A stretch of DNA of 64,000 bases, from contig NZ_AP026560.1 of the NCBI RefSeq assembly GCF_025997855.1, positions 88,001 through 152,000 of the forward strand, in the 5' to 3' direction. This stretch comes from Deinococcus aetherius. Its GTDB lineage: Bacteria > Deinococcota > Deinococci > Deinococcales > Deinococcaceae. The notes under the pieces are model-generated. The model worked only from the letters and a program-made list of their open reading frames with translations. It ran no database searches and was not told the DNA's origin. A program made the position numbers and the translations under genes. Positions 44,514-57,217 of this stretch are shown here, piece after piece (position 1 is the stretch's first letter; the number at the start of each line of letters is the position of its first letter).

Positions 44514-45159
44514 TGACCTCGTGAAACGTCTCCTCCGTGATTCGCCCCGGAAACCTGCGCAGGAAATCCACCGTGCTCAGCGCCTGGGTGCGGTGGCAGG
44601 CGATGGCCTGAAGTTTGCGGGTGACGAAGCGGCTTACGTCCCGGCGCACGTTGGGGGCGAGCCACAGGGCGCGCAACTCCTCGCTCTCGGGGGGCGAGGA
44701 GTTGGCGTAGTACCACAGGCGGGGCCGCTCGGCCTCCGGCAGGCTCTCCCACGCGGCGCGGACGACCCGGTGGGTGGTGACGTGATCCGGGTGCCCGTTG
44801 CCGCCGTTGGGCGGGAAGGTGAGGACCGTCTCGGGGCTGTGGCGGAGCATGGCCTCCCGCGCGACCTCCACCAGGGGCTCCTGGGGCTGATCTTTGAGGG
44901 ACTTGTCGGGGAAGCGGTGCTGCTCGTGGACGGTCAGGCCGATCACGTCGAGGCAGGCGCGCAGCTCGGCCTCCCGCATCCGGGCGAGTTCCTCGGGCCC
45001 CTCGGCCAGCCCCAGGGTGCGCCCCGCCTCCCCGCGCGTGAGGGTCACCAGGCCGCAGGGGTGGCCCTCTTCCAGCAGTTCCATCAGGGTGCCCGAGGCG
45101 CCGTACACCTCGTCGTCGGGGTGGGGCACGATCAGGAGGAGTTTGAGGGGGCCAGTCAT
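44479..45159 (-). CDS. PIG-L/LmbE-family deacetylase (possible bacillithiol-type N-deacetylase)
   Basis: Zinc-dependent N-acetylglucosaminyl deacetylase-like protein of 226 residues. The metal motif HPDDE appears in VPHPDDEVYGASG near residue 12; GHPDHVTTH carries the second His. Deinococcus makes bacillithiol, and this family includes BshB, but other deacetylases look alike. TATCCT lies 6 nt before the ATG (leaderless). Its last codons (HEVSGTRSVGSGQW) come from a short tandem repeat and overlap the start of the APH gene. Confidence 0.85.
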   Translation of the reverse strand: MTGPLKLLLIVPHPDDEVYGASGTLMELLEEGHPCGLVTLTRGEAGRTLGLAEGPEELARMREAELRACLDVIGLTVHEQHRFPDKSLKDQPQEPLVEVAREAMLRHSPETVLTFPPNGGNGHPDHVTTHRVVRAAWESLPEAERPRLWYYANSSPPESEELRALWLAPNVRRDVSRFVTRKLQAIACHRTQALSTVDFLRRFPGRITEETFHEVSGTRSVGSGQW

Positions 45160-45232
45160 GCAGGCAGGATAGGGGAGACATAGCGCAATGGGCGGATGCG
45201 TCCCCGTCGCCGGGCGGGGCAGGATGGGAGCG

Positions 45233-46234
45233 ATGAACGTGACCCAGACCAGTTTTGTCCTGCGGGACCTCCGCAAGCCCGCCGACTACCCGGACGCGGC
45301 GTGGGTCCTGACCGCCGCCAACCCCGAGTGGCCCGTCACCCCCGAACTCCTGGCCGTGTGGGACGAGGCGACCGACCCCAGCCTCTTCATGACCGAAGCC
45401 GTGGCCGAGGTCGGGGGCCGGGTGGTCGGCGTCGGGCGCATCGGACACGACGACTTCGCCTTCGAGGAGTGGCGCTACTGGGGAAACCTCAGCGTCCACC
45501 CGGAAGCGCGGGGGCGCGGCATCGGCTCGGCGCTCTACGACACGCTGCTGGAGCGCGTGAGGGCCCGGGGCGCCCGCGAGGTCCGCACCATGCTCACCGA
45601 CGCGCCACACCACGACTCGGGCCGCGCCTTCCTGGAACGGCGGGGCTTCCGCGTCACCTGGGAGCGGTACGAGTCGCGCCTGAACACGGCGGAGGTGGAC
45701 CTGGGCGCCTTCGGCGATCTGCTCGCCCGCGTGAGCCAGGAGGGGATCGAACTCCGCAGCATTGCCGAACTGGCGGGCGACCCCGAGCGCGACCGCAGGC
45801 TGTGGGAACTCGACTGGCTCCTCTTCCAGGACGTGCCGATGGGGAACGCCCTGACCAAGCGGCCCTTCGAGGCGTGGGTGAAGCAGGAGGTGGAGGACCC
45901 GACCTTCGCGCCGGAGTTGTCCTTCGTGGCCCTGCGTCCCGGGCTGGACGACCCCCTCACCGGCCCCTACGTCGGCTACACGACCCTGATGCTGACCCCC
46001 GGCGGCGCCTACGTGATCGGCATGACGGGCGTGCGGCGGGAGGACCGGGGCCGGGGCGTCGCCAAGGCGCTCAAGGTGGCCGCCATGCGGGCGCTGATGG
46101 AGCGGGGCGGCGGCGAGATCCGCACCATGAACGACAAACCCAACGCCGCCATGCTGGAGATGAACCGGGCCCTGGGCTTCCGGCGCGGCCCCACCCACTT
46201 CCGTTACGAACTGCGGCTAGGCGGTGAGGCGTGA
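45233..46234 (+). CDS. Double-GNAT acetyltransferase 1
   Basis: A 333-residue protein with two acetyl-CoA-binding GNAT domains. The first (about 5-160) has the pyrophosphate loop EARGRGIGSALYD; the second (about 180-330) has RREDRGRGVAKALK and ends in NKPNAAMLEMNRALGF. Layout resembles mycothiol synthase-like tandem GNAT proteins, though substrate is unknown. It overlaps the next paralogue by GTGA. The ATG at 45233 is one of two close candidates (also 45224). Confidence 0.88.
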   Translation: MNVTQTSFVLRDLRKPADYPDAAWVLTAANPEWPVTPELLAVWDEATDPSLFMTEAVAEVGGRVVGVGRIGHDDFAFEEWRYWGNLSVHPEARGRGIGSALYDTLLERVRARGAREVRTMLTDAPHHDSGRAFLERRGFRVTWERYESRLNTAEVDLGAFGDLLARVSQEGIELRSIAELAGDPERDRRLWELDWLLFQDVPMGNALTKRPFEAWVKQEVEDPTFAPELSFVALRPGLDDPLTGPYVGYTTLMLTPGGAYVIGMTGVRREDRGRGVAKALKVAAMRALMERGGGEIRTMNDKPNAAMLEMNRALGFRRGPTHFRYELRLGGEA

Positions 46235-47199
46235 ACGTCCGCGAGGCCGAGAGCGCCGACTACCCCGCCCTCGCCGACCTGCAAGGGGCGGTGTGGCCCG
46301 ACCACGCCACGACCGGGGACCTCCTCGCCCACGAGGACCGTGAACTGCGCGACCATCCCCGGCGGCCCCACCTCTGGCGCGTCGTCGCCGAGGAGGGCGG
46401 GCAGGTCGTCGGCACCGCCTACGCCATCCAGTACCCGGGGATGTTCCACCCGGGGCGCTACCACGTGGACGTGTTCGTCCACCCGGGGGCGCAGGGACGG
46501 GGCGTGGGCCGGGCGCTCGCCGGGAGGCTCGACGGCCACCTGAGGGAACGCGGTGCCCGGGAACTGCTCTCGGGCACCCGGGAGGACTGCCCGCGCGGCC
46601 TCGCCTTCCTCGACAAGCAGGGCTTCAGCGAGGTGATGCGCTTTTTCGACAATGTGCTGGCCCTGGACGAGTTCAACCCGGCCCCCTGGGGAGACGCCGC
46701 CCGTCTGCCCGCCCCCTACCGTCAGGTGACCCTCGCCGGACTGCTCTCCGAGGTGGGGGAGGAGGCCGCCTGGCAGGCCTATTTCGACGCGGTGGAGGAG
46801 ATTCGGGAGGACGTGCCCTGCACGGGGGAGGCCACCCCGCTCGCCTTCGAGCACTTCCGCAAGCGTGGAGAAGACCCGCGCTTCATGCCGGAAGGCGTCT
46901 ACTTCGCGTTGACCCCCGCTGGTGAAGTCGCAGCGATGACCGAGCTGTACACAGACGGCGTGGACCCCGCCAAACTACACACCGGCCTCACGGGGGCCCG
47001 CCGCGCGCACCGCAGGCGGGGGCTGGCGCTGGCCCTCAAGCTCGCCGCCCTCAACTTCGCCCGGGGACGGGGGACGACGAGCATCTGGACGGGCAACGCG
47101 ACCACGAACGCCCCCATGCTCGCCCTCAACACCCGCCTGGGCTTCCGCCCCCGGCCCGCCTGGATCGAGATGCGGCGCGGCGCGGTGGAGGACGTATGA
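46231..47199 (+). CDS. Double-GNAT acetyltransferase 2
   Basis: Paralogue of its neighbours, 322 residues. N-terminal domain: VDVFVHPGAQGRGVGRALAG. C-terminal domain: LTGARRAHRRRGLALALK followed by NATTNAPMLALNTRLGF. The loop of the second domain is Arg-rich and less canonical. The start is GTG at 46231 inside the end of the previous gene; the stop overlaps the next ATG by ATGA. Substrate unknown. Confidence 0.88.
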   Translation: MNVREAESADYPALADLQGAVWPDHATTGDLLAHEDRELRDHPRRPHLWRVVAEEGGQVVGTAYAIQYPGMFHPGRYHVDVFVHPGAQGRGVGRALAGRLDGHLRERGARELLSGTREDCPRGLAFLDKQGFSEVMRFFDNVLALDEFNPAPWGDAARLPAPYRQVTLAGLLSEVGEEAAWQAYFDAVEEIREDVPCTGEATPLAFEHFRKRGEDPRFMPEGVYFALTPAGEVAAMTELYTDGVDPAKLHTGLTGARRAHRRRGLALALKLAALNFARGRGTTSIWTGNATTNAPMLALNTRLGFRPRPAWIEMRRGAVEDV

Positions 47200-48155
47200 T
47201 CTTTACCGTTCGGCCCGTTCGGGACGGCGAGTGGGACGCCGCCGGACGGGTCTACACCCTCGCCCTGCCCCATGACCCCTTCAGCGGGGCCGATTTCCGC
47301 AAACGGGATGCTGAGCAGCGCGGCTGGGGCTACACCACCGCCACCCTCGTCGCGCTGGACCCGGACGGGGAAGTGGTCGGCGTCGCCTCGTACTCCCAGA
47401 ACCCCGGCGCCTACCACCCCCGCCGCTACACGCTGGAGGTCGCCGTGCACCCGGAGCGGCAGGGACAGGGGATTGGGCGTGCCCTCTGGGACGCGCTTCA
47501 CGCCGATCTGACCCGGCACGGCGCCGAGGCTGCCCGCGTCCTGGCCCGCGAGGACCACCCGGTCGCCCCCGGCTTCCTGACCCGGCGCGGCTTCACGGGG
47601 GACAAGCGGTACTTCACGAGTTCGCTCGACCTGACCGCCTTCGACGAGGCGCCCTACCGTGCCCTGGAGGACCGACTGGGGGCCCGGGGCGTGGGCGTCC
47701 GCAGTCTCACCGAGTTGCGCGCGGCGGGCACACCCGACCTCGCCGCCCGCCTCCACGCCCTGATGAGTGACGTGCGGGGGGACGTGCCCCGCGCCGAACC
47801 CGCCACGCCCCTCTCCCGCGAGGTCTTCGAGGAGGCCGTGCTGAATGATCCCGGCCTGCTCCCGGACGCCTACCTCGTTGCTGAGCACGACGGTCGCTGG
47901 ATCGGGCAGACCAACCTCTTCCGCTCCGAGGCGAGCCCCGATCTCCTCACCGGCCTGACGGGCGTCACGCGCGAGTGGCGCGGCCAGGGCGTCGCCACCC
48001 TGCTCAAGTTGCGCGCGATCCGGGCGGGCCGTGCCCTGGGCGGCACCCTGATCCGCACCGACAACGCCAGCGACAACGCGCCCATGCTCGCGGTGAACGA
48101 CCGCCTGGGCTTCGTGCGCGACCCGGCGAGCGTGAGCTATGTCTGGAGGCGTTAG
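47196..48155 (+). CDS. Double-GNAT acetyltransferase 3
   Basis: Third paralogue, 319 residues. First domain loop VHPERQGQGIGRALWD, second GVTREWRGQGVATLLK then DNASDNAPMLAVNDRLGF. Starts at ATG 47196 overlapping the previous stop. Its stop codon TAG (48153..48155) abuts the left end of an IS701 element, so the insertion fell exactly at the gene end and left the protein intact. Confidence 0.88.
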   Translation: MIFTVRPVRDGEWDAAGRVYTLALPHDPFSGADFRKRDAEQRGWGYTTATLVALDPDGEVVGVASYSQNPGAYHPRRYTLEVAVHPERQGQGIGRALWDALHADLTRHGAEAARVLAREDHPVAPGFLTRRGFTGDKRYFTSSLDLTAFDEAPYRALEDRLGARGVGVRSLTELRAAGTPDLAARLHALMSDVRGDVPRAEPATPLSREVFEEAVLNDPGLLPDAYLVAEHDGRWIGQTNLFRSEASPDLLTGLTGVTREWRGQGVATLLKLRAIRAGRALGGTLIRTDNASDNAPMLAVNDRLGFVRDPASVSYVWRR

Positions 48156-48629
48156 TACTACAGCCGCAGTTAAGGAGCGGTAGACTTAGCGATGCCGCGT
48201 TCCAGCGCACCTCCTCGTCCGCACCAATGGTCGGCAGACCTCGGCACGCTCCACCAACGGATCGCCCCTCGGTTTGCCCGCAGTGAACAGCGTCAGCGTG
48301 CCCTGGCCTACGTACAGGCCCTCCTGAGTCCCGTCGAACGCAAGAACGGCTGGTAAGTGGCCGAGCGGATCGGTGAACACACCCCGGATGGGGTGCAACG
48401 CTTACTGTCTACCGCGCAGTGGGACGCGCAGGTCGTGCGTGACGACCTGCGCGAGTACGTGCTGGATCATCTCCAAACGCCTGAGGCGATCCTCGTCCTC
48501 GATGAGACCGGCTTCCTCAAAAAAGGCACCAAATCCGTCGGGGTTCAACGGCAGTACAGCGGGACCGCTGGTCGAATCGAGAATTGCCAGATCGGCGTTT
48601 TCCTGGCCTACGCGACGCCGAATGGCACG

Positions 48630-48673
<44 letters not shown>

Positions 48674-49007
48674 CGACCCTGCCCGTCGGACCGCGGCCAA
48701 CATTCCCGACAGCATCACTGCGGCCACCAAACCACAACTTGCGCTCGCCATGCTCCGGCGAGCGTTCGACGGCGGCGTTCACGCCGCCTGGGTGACGGGC
48801 GATGCGGTGTACTCGGCCTACAACGTTCGAGACGTTCTCGAACAGCGACAGCAGCCCTACGTCCTGGAAGTTGCTGCCAACTTCCACGTGTGGGTTTGGC
48901 AGCAGGGCGGTCCGGCACAACTTCATGTGGCCGATCTTGCTGGGCAGTTTGAGCCGCACCAGTGGCAGACCTTGAGTGCGGGCTCAGGCAGTAAGGGCGA
49001 GCGGCTG

Positions 49008-49054
<47 letters not shown>

Positions 49055-49150
49055 GGCGGCGGGACTCGGGCCGATCCTGCCCGCCGGGTTCCAGCGTTGG
49101 GTCCTGGCTCGTCGTTCGCTCAAGGACCCGACCGACCTCGCCTACTACAT

Positions 49151-50027
<877 letters not shown>

Positions 50028-50180
50028 TACATCTCGTTCGCTCCGTCGAGCACGACCTTGGCAGAGGTCGTGCGAGCTGCTGGATCACGTTGGGCTATTG
50101 AGGTCGCGTTCGAGATGGCCAAGGGTGAGGTGGGCCTCGATCAGTACGAGGTCCGCTCGTGGGTGGGCTGGTATCGGCAC

Positions 50181-50230
<50 letters not shown>

Positions 50231-50611
50231 CGAGAAAAAGGGGGGTCGGCGACCGACCAAGACCTCATCCCGCTAACCGTGCCCGAAGTGCGCCGCCTCT
50301 TGCTCTTGGTCTTGCCGCAGAACAAGTCAAAAGCGCTGGTGTGGAGGTGGTCCTGGTGGCGCCGACTTCACCAAGCACGAGCCCGGCAAAGCCACAGGCG
50401 CCGCCAACAACGCTGGCTCTCCTCCCGCTAACTGCGGCTGTAGTACTAGGGTTCGGCAATGAGGCACACGGAATCTTCAGCTCGCTAATAATTTAGGTTT
50501 GCCGTATTTATCAAAGAAAGGAGCAAGAGCAGGGGCATAACCCAGCGGACTCCCTCCCCTTACCCCTGTACGGGGTTAGCCACTCATTTTGCTCGTGTGC
50601 TAATTTCTTTT

Positions 50612-50827
50612 ATGGCAAAAAAGTTTGTACTGGCAAACTGGCTTGATATTGTGGTAGTGGCATTGCTCTTTATACTTATTCCTTATTTAACAAGAAGACT
50701 TGCGAATAACTGGGGGTTTTGGAGCTGGAGGGGGTGGCTAGCAGCCTTTGGTCTAACTGTGTTAATAGTTCTTCTGCCATTTCAACTTCTAAACATAGTG
50801 TTGAGCGCTCGCCGTACCAAGCATTAA
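50612..50827 (+). CDS. Small AT-rich two-helix membrane protein (71 aa)
   Basis: The start MAKKFVLANWLDIV is preferred: TAATTT lies 5 nt upstream. Two hydrophobic helices are seen (IVVVALLFILIPYL and WLAAFGLTVLIVLLPFQLLNIVL) joined by a basic loop. Base composition is clearly AT-richer than neighbours, and the gene lies directly right of the nested IS elements, so it was probably brought in from elsewhere. No family recognised. Confidence 0.55.
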   Translation: MAKKFVLANWLDIVVVALLFILIPYLTRRLANNWGFWSWRGWLAAFGLTVLIVLLPFQLLNIVLSARRTKH

Positions 50828-50942
50828 GACGAGATTATAAAATGAACAAGGAAAGGAGCCTGAGCCCCGGCTGTGAGAGGATGGAGAGCAGCGAACTAAA
50901 AAGCTCACCCCCACCCGGCGACCCCCGCCACGTTTCTCCCCC

Positions 50943-51629
50943 ATGCTCCTGAGCCTCGACTGGGACGCCTTCAGCGGCACCGTTCCCCTAGTCTTCGACG
51001 CACCGATCTGGGGCACCCGTGACCGCGAGCGCGACCGGCTGGAGGCGTGGCGGGACCGGGCCCACAGACGTGACCCGCGAGCCGAGGGCTGGGCGTCCCT
51101 TGCCGCCGACTTCCCCCTCTACCCGGGCTGGGAGGAGGTGGAACGCTACGCTGGAGTTCCCGCCGCCGTCACCCTCACGCACGCGGACGCCTGGGAATGG
51201 CTTCAGGCCCACCCGGGCGAGGACGTGCTCAACGTGGACAGCCACCACGACCTCTTGAGCCTGAGCGGCGACCCGGGGCGGGTGCGGCCCGGCAACTGGG
51301 CGGGGCTGGGGCTGGGCGCGGGGCTGATTCGCCGTTACACCTGCCTCTACCCCGACTGGCACGCGGAGTTGCCCGTCGCCGAGGGCTTCGACCTGGGGCG
51401 GACTCGCGGAGAGATAGAACTGCACCTCCCGCCTGAGGTGCTGGAGCGGGTAACCCTTCAGCGCATGGCCCACCCCGGCGTGGGCCTCCCCGACCCTTCA
51501 GGGGTGAACGCCGTCCTCCTCGTGCAGTCACCCGCGTGGACGAGTCCGGCGCATGACGCGGCCTTTCTGGGGCTGGCCCGCGCATTGAATGCTGTTCCGC
51601 TGACGCCGCCGCTGGACCGTTCAGGGTGA
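50943..51629 (+). CDS. UPF0489/arginase-fold-like hypothetical protein
   Basis: A 228-residue protein starting LLSLDWDAFSG and carrying VLNVDSHHDLLSLSGD, similar to the metal-binding DxHxD region of arginase-fold proteins and of UPF0489. The second acidic metal motif of arginases is not obvious. No enzyme activity can be assigned. The ATG at 50943 follows a purine-poor stretch, so the start is moderately sure. It is the first GC-rich gene after the IS scar. Confidence 0.6.
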   Translation: MLLSLDWDAFSGTVPLVFDAPIWGTRDRERDRLEAWRDRAHRRDPRAEGWASLAADFPLYPGWEEVERYAGVPAAVTLTHADAWEWLQAHPGEDVLNVDSHHDLLSLSGDPGRVRPGNWAGLGLGAGLIRRYTCLYPDWHAELPVAEGFDLGRTRGEIELHLPPEVLERVTLQRMAHPGVGLPDPSGVNAVLLVQSPAWTSPAHDAAFLGLARALNAVPLTPPLDRSG

Positions 51630-51714
51630 GGGGGCCTTCCTTTTTCGCCGCCGCGCACCTGCTACCTTTTGACGCGGCCCGTGACCTGTCCTGTCGCTGT
51701 GGCCGGAGGACGCC

Positions 51715-52260
51715 GTGACTATTCCTGTTCTGCGCCGCACGACCGTGCTGCTGACGTTGCTGTACGCCCTGAGCATCCTGCTCGCCAACCTGACCCTGAA
51801 TCAGTTCATCCCCCTGCCCGTCTTCGGGCTGCTCAGCGTGGGGACGATCTTTTTCGCGGCGGTCTTCACCCTGCGTGACCGCATCCACCGGGAGGGGGGC
51901 CTCCGGGCCGTGTACCTCGCCATCGCGGCGGCTTTGATCGTGAACACCGTCGCCGCGCTGCTGACGGGCACTCCATGGCGCTTTATCGGCGCGTCGTTCC
52001 TGGCGATCCTGGTGGGCGAACTCGCCGACACCGCCGTGTACCAACGCCTGATCCAGAAGAGCTGGTGGACCCGCGTCCTGACGAGCAACGCCGTGAGCGT
52101 GCCGCTCGATTCCGTCATCTTCACGCTGCTCGCCTTCTGGGGTGACATGAGCACGCGCGACATCCTCCAGATCATCTTCGCCGACATCCTCGCCAAGTAC
52201 GCCATCGCCGCCCTGTTCGCCCTGCGGGTGCGCCACGCCGCCCGCGCCGCCGCCCCGTGA
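51715..52260 (+). CDS. VUT/YhhQ-family transporter, probable queuosine-precursor carrier
   Basis: A 181-residue inner-membrane protein with about six helices. Family marks are LLYALSILLANLTLNQFI, GTIFFAAVFTLRDRIH, LVGELADTAVYQRL and SNAVSVPLDSVIFTLLAF. YhhQ/VUT proteins import 7-cyano- or 7-aminomethyl-7-deazaguanine, precursors of queuosine. The GTG at 51715 follows GGAGGA. Its stop overlaps the next start (GTGA), and that gene is QueF-like, which supports the queuosine assignment. Confidence 0.85.
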   Translation: MTIPVLRRTTVLLTLLYALSILLANLTLNQFIPLPVFGLLSVGTIFFAAVFTLRDRIHREGGLRAVYLAIAAALIVNTVAALLTGTPWRFIGASFLAILVGELADTAVYQRLIQKSWWTRVLTSNAVSVPLDSVIFTLLAFWGDMSTRDILQIIFADILAKYAIAALFALRVRHAARAAAP

Positions 52261-52631
52261 CCGTCGTCCCTGTTCCCGCCGAGCGACTGAAGACCATCGC
52301 CAACACGAGGCCGGGGGTGCACACCGTCGTCGAGCACGTCCTGCACCTCCCCGAACTGTGCCCGGTGACCCACAACCCGATGCCGGGCAGCACCCTCACC
52401 CTGCGGTACGCGGCGGGCGGGCGGTTGCTGGAACTGTTCAGCCTCGACGCGTACATCGACGCCTTCGTGGGGCACCCGGTCGTGCGCGACATGGAGTTCT
52501 TCGTGCAAACGGTCGCCCAGGACACCGCCGATGCCATCGGGGCCGAGGTGACGGCGAGCGCCGACGTGCGGTTCAAGGGACTCAGGCAGGAGCAGCGGGT
52601 GACGGTGGTGGCGCGGCCCGAGGTGGGCTGA
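52257..52631 (+). CDS. QueF-like T-fold protein (7-cyano-7-deazaguanine reductase family)
   Basis: A 124-residue unimodular T-fold protein. HVLHLPELCPVTHNPMPGSTLTLRY places a Cys-Pro where QueF has its catalytic cysteine (usually xCPxTxxPD), and LLELFSLDAYIDAFVGHP matches the QueF substrate strand-helix with a Glu. The proton-donor Asp could be in FVQTVAQDTAD. It might reduce preQ0 to preQ1 or be a related QueF-like enzyme. It is translationally coupled to the VUT transporter upstream. Confidence 0.75.
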   Translation: MTVVPVPAERLKTIANTRPGVHTVVEHVLHLPELCPVTHNPMPGSTLTLRYAAGGRLLELFSLDAYIDAFVGHPVVRDMEFFVQTVAQDTADAIGAEVTASADVRFKGLRQEQRVTVVARPEVG

Positions 52632-52733
52632 CCGCAGGGCCGGAGGGGTACGCTTGGGCATGGCGAACCGGAACCTGTTCATGTCCGGCGTGGTGGGGTG
52701 GGCCCGACAGATCACGGGCGAGGGCTCGACACA

Positions 52734-52775
52734 GGAAAGCCCTCCTCACCGTCTTCGTGGCGACGGTGAGGAGGG
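52734..52775 (-). terminator. Hairpin terminator of the prepilin peptidase gene
   Basis: A perfect 14-bp stem (CCCTCCTCACCGTC, 52740..52753, with 52762..52775) around an 8-base loop; on the minus strand it is followed by CTTTCC. The T tract is short. Confidence 0.65.
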
Positions 52776-52871
52776 GCTGGGTGTTCCCGTCCCCGTCGGC
52801 CCCCGTCCCATCAGAGGTGGTGCCCACGCCGCTTTCCCTGAAGACGTGGAGGACGACCCGACCTCCTCCTG

Positions 52872-54014
<1,143 letters not shown>

Positions 54015-54113
54015 GGGCAGAGTTTAGGCCGCCCAGTCTGACAGGGAGCTTGCGGGGACCGGGCAAGGGAAGGGGCGCGGCTCACCCGGCCCGTACCCCC
54101 GTTCCCTCCCCGC

Positions 54114-55619
54114 TCAGTGCTTGCCGAAATGCCCCAACAGCGGCACGTTCGGGCGCCACTCGGGCCGCTCGACCACCTCGCCGTAGAGGTCGTACTCGTC
54201 GCTGTCCTCGATGCGGGCCCGCACGATGTCGCCGATTTTGACCTGCCCCACGAAGTCACCCGCGTACAGGTACACCTGCCCGTCGATGCCGGGGGCGTCG
54301 CCCTTGGTCCGGCCAATCAGACGCGTGCCCGGCAGGTCGCCCTCGTCGTCGTTGAACTCGTCGATGATCACGTCGAGGACGTGCCCCACCTTCTCCGCCA
54401 GCTTCTCGGCGCTGATGCGCTGGGCGATCTCCATGAAGCGGGCGAGCCGTTCCTGCTTGACCCCCTCGGGCACGGCGTCCGGCAACTTGTTGGCGTCCGC
54501 CTCGTCCACATCGGAGTAGGGGAAGGCGCCCACGCGGTCGAGCCTCGCCTCCTCCAGGAAGGTCAGCAACTCCTGGAAGTCCTCCTCCGTCTCGCCCGGG
54601 AAGCCCACGATGAAAGTCGAGCGGATAACCAGCTCCGGGCAAATCTCACGCCAGCGGCGGATGGTGTCGAGCTGCTTCCCCGCACCGGGTCGCCGCATCA
54701 GCCGCAGAATCCTGGGCGAGGCGTGCTGGAGGGGCACGTCGAGGTAGGGGAGAATCTTGCCCGCCGCCATCAACTCCACGATCTTTTCCACGTGCGGGTA
54801 CGGGTAGACGTAGTGCATCCGCACCCACGCGCCCATCTCGCCCAGCTTCTCCGCGAGGTCGGTGAGGTGCGCGCGGATCTGCCCGCCCTGGAACTCGCTC
54901 TCGCGGTAACGCACGTCCACCCCGTACGCCGAGGTGTCCTGCGAGATGATCATCAGTTCCTTCGTGCCGCCCGCGATCAATCGGTAAGCCTCGTACAGCA
55001 CGGCGCCCGCGTCGCGCGAGACCTGCCGCCCGCGCAGCTTGGGGATGATGCAGAAGGCGCAGGTGTGGTTGCACCCCTCCGCGATCTTCACGTAGGCGTA
55101 GTGGCGGGGCGTGAGCTTGACGGAGGGGGCGAACACGTCCCCGTGGCGCGTCGCCTCCCGCTCGGGGCGCATCCCGGGGGCGGCAACGGGCAGCAGCCCC
55201 GTGAAGGCACCCGTCTCGATGGGCAGCAGCTCGCGCACGTGGCCCATCACGTCGTCCACCGCCTCTGACCCGGTGATCGCCGCGACCTTGGGGTGCCGTT
55301 CCAGAATCTTCTCGGGGCGTTCGCCCAGGCAGCCCGTCACGATCACCCTGCCCGTGGCGTCCAGCGCCTCGCCGATGGCGCTCAGCGACTCCTCCACGGC
55401 GGGCGTGATGAAGCCGCAGGTGTTGACGATGACAGCGTGCGCGTCCTCGTAGCTGGGCGCGACCTCGTACCCTTCCGCGCGCAGTTGGGTCAGGATGCGT
55501 TCGCTGTCGACAAGGGCTTTCGGGCAGCCCAGGCTGATGAAGCCGACTTTCTTCGTTTGGTTCGCCGTGCCGGGCACGGGCCCATCTGCAATGGTCAAGG
55601 TCAGGTCCCCTTCGCTCAC
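54114..55619 (-). CDS. rimO: Ribosomal protein S12 (Asp89) methylthiotransferase
   Basis: Radical-SAM enzyme adding a methylthio group to Asp89 of S12. N-terminal [4Fe-4S] cysteines appear in [20 protein letters not shown] and TGCLGERP; the radical-SAM motif is [15 protein letters not shown]; a TRAM domain ends the protein ([20 protein letters not shown]). Length is about 501 residues from the GTG at 55619; the first 20 residues before [11 protein letters not shown] are poorly supported and the start may be later. Upstream lie transposase and PIN remnants. Confidence 0.93.
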   Translation of the reverse strand: MSEGDLTLTIADGPVPGTANQTKKVGFISLGCPKALVDSERILTQLRAEGYEVAPSYEDAHAVIVNTCGFITPAVEESLSAIGEALDATGRVIVTGCLGERPEKILERHPKVAAITGSEAVDDVMGHVRELLPIETGAFTGLLPVAAPGMRPEREATRHGDVFAPSVKLTPRHYAYVKIAEGCNHTCAFCIIPKLRGRQVSRDAGAVLYEAYRLIAGGTKELMIISQDTSAYGVDVRYRESEFQGGQIRAHLTDLAEKLGEMGAWVRMHYVYPYPHVEKIVELMAAGKILPYLDVPLQHASPRILRLMRRPGAGKQLDTIRRWREICPELVIRSTFIVGFPGETEEDFQELLTFLEEARLDRVGAFPYSDVDEADANKLPDAVPEGVKQERLARFMEIAQRISAEKLAEKVGHVLDVIIDEFNDDEGDLPGTRLIGRTKGDAPGIDGQVYLYAGDFVGQVKIGDIVRARIEDSDEYDLYGEVVERPEWRPNVPLLGHFGKH

Positions 55620-55701
55620 GCGCCGCGTATCACAAAAGAGGGCGCGGAGACTTCCAGCCGAGCAGTCTACAGGGCCGGAGGAGGGGAGAGGTAGGGCAGG
55701 T

Positions 55702-55806
55702 GTCACACCCGACCGGGTGGGAGGGAGAGGACGTTCAGCCCCAACGCGCGAGCGACTTTCGCCTGTCGGTGATCGAAGGTCAGCACCAGCACGGTGAGGT
55801 GCAGTC
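55702..55806 (-). pseudogene. C-terminal remnant of a PIN-domain (VapC-like) protein
   Basis: A short minus-strand frame reads [22 protein letters not shown] and ends VLSLPPGRV, which looks like the last strand-helix of a PIN-domain toxin. It has no start and runs into the transposase remnant next door, so it is probably a broken toxin gene. Short length makes this tentative. Confidence 0.4.
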
Positions 55807-55836
55807 AGGTCAAGCCCACGGGGCCCCTGCCAGGCC

Positions 55837-56244
55837 ATGTGTATCTCCTGGGTCTGGCTCTACCGCAACGAAGAGCCTGAACAACGCTTCGTGATGTCCA
55901 AGCTCGATCCGGGGGGCAAGTACCTGACTCGGCTGGGGAAGCGCCGGTGGCGCATTGAAGCCTTTTTCAAGACCGTCAAGGGGCGCTTCGGGCTCGAAGG
56001 CTTCGCCCAGCACAGCAAACAGGGGGTCGTGCGCTGGTGGTGCCTCTCTGGAGCGGCCTTTCTCCTCTGCCCTCTCCAAGACCTCGATCTGCCCGAGGGG
56101 GGAGCGACCATGTGGCCCGACGGGGGCGAGCTGGCGAGAACCGTACGGTTCTCGTTCGTCCCCGACGTGCGTCGCCCAGCACTTCAACTGGAACTGGACG
56201 CGCTCGACGCCTTCCAGCACGCACTTCTCGTCCCCTCAACCTAA
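55837..56244 (+). pseudogene. IS4-type transposase remnant (C-terminal part)
   Basis: The frame carries [18 protein letters not shown] and [22 protein letters not shown], the catalytic-Glu YREK-like region of IS4-type transposases, followed by [11 protein letters not shown]. The N-terminal DDE part is missing and no inverted repeats are seen. It is a non-functional scar between rimO and ygfZ. Confidence 0.75.
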
Positions 56245-56338
56245 ACTGCAAGACGCCAGACTCTCCACCTCCCACTCACCGCCTGCCAGGCGCACCCACC
56301 ACCCAATCCGCTTCCTCCTTTTCCCGTACCCTGCCCCC

Positions 56339-57209
<871 letters not shown>

Positions 57210-57217
<8 letters not shown>

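Noticed and set aside
51630..51714. Possible preQ1 riboswitch ahead of the VUT transporter
   Set aside because: I could not find the preQ1-I core hairpin and A-rich tail in these 85 bases.
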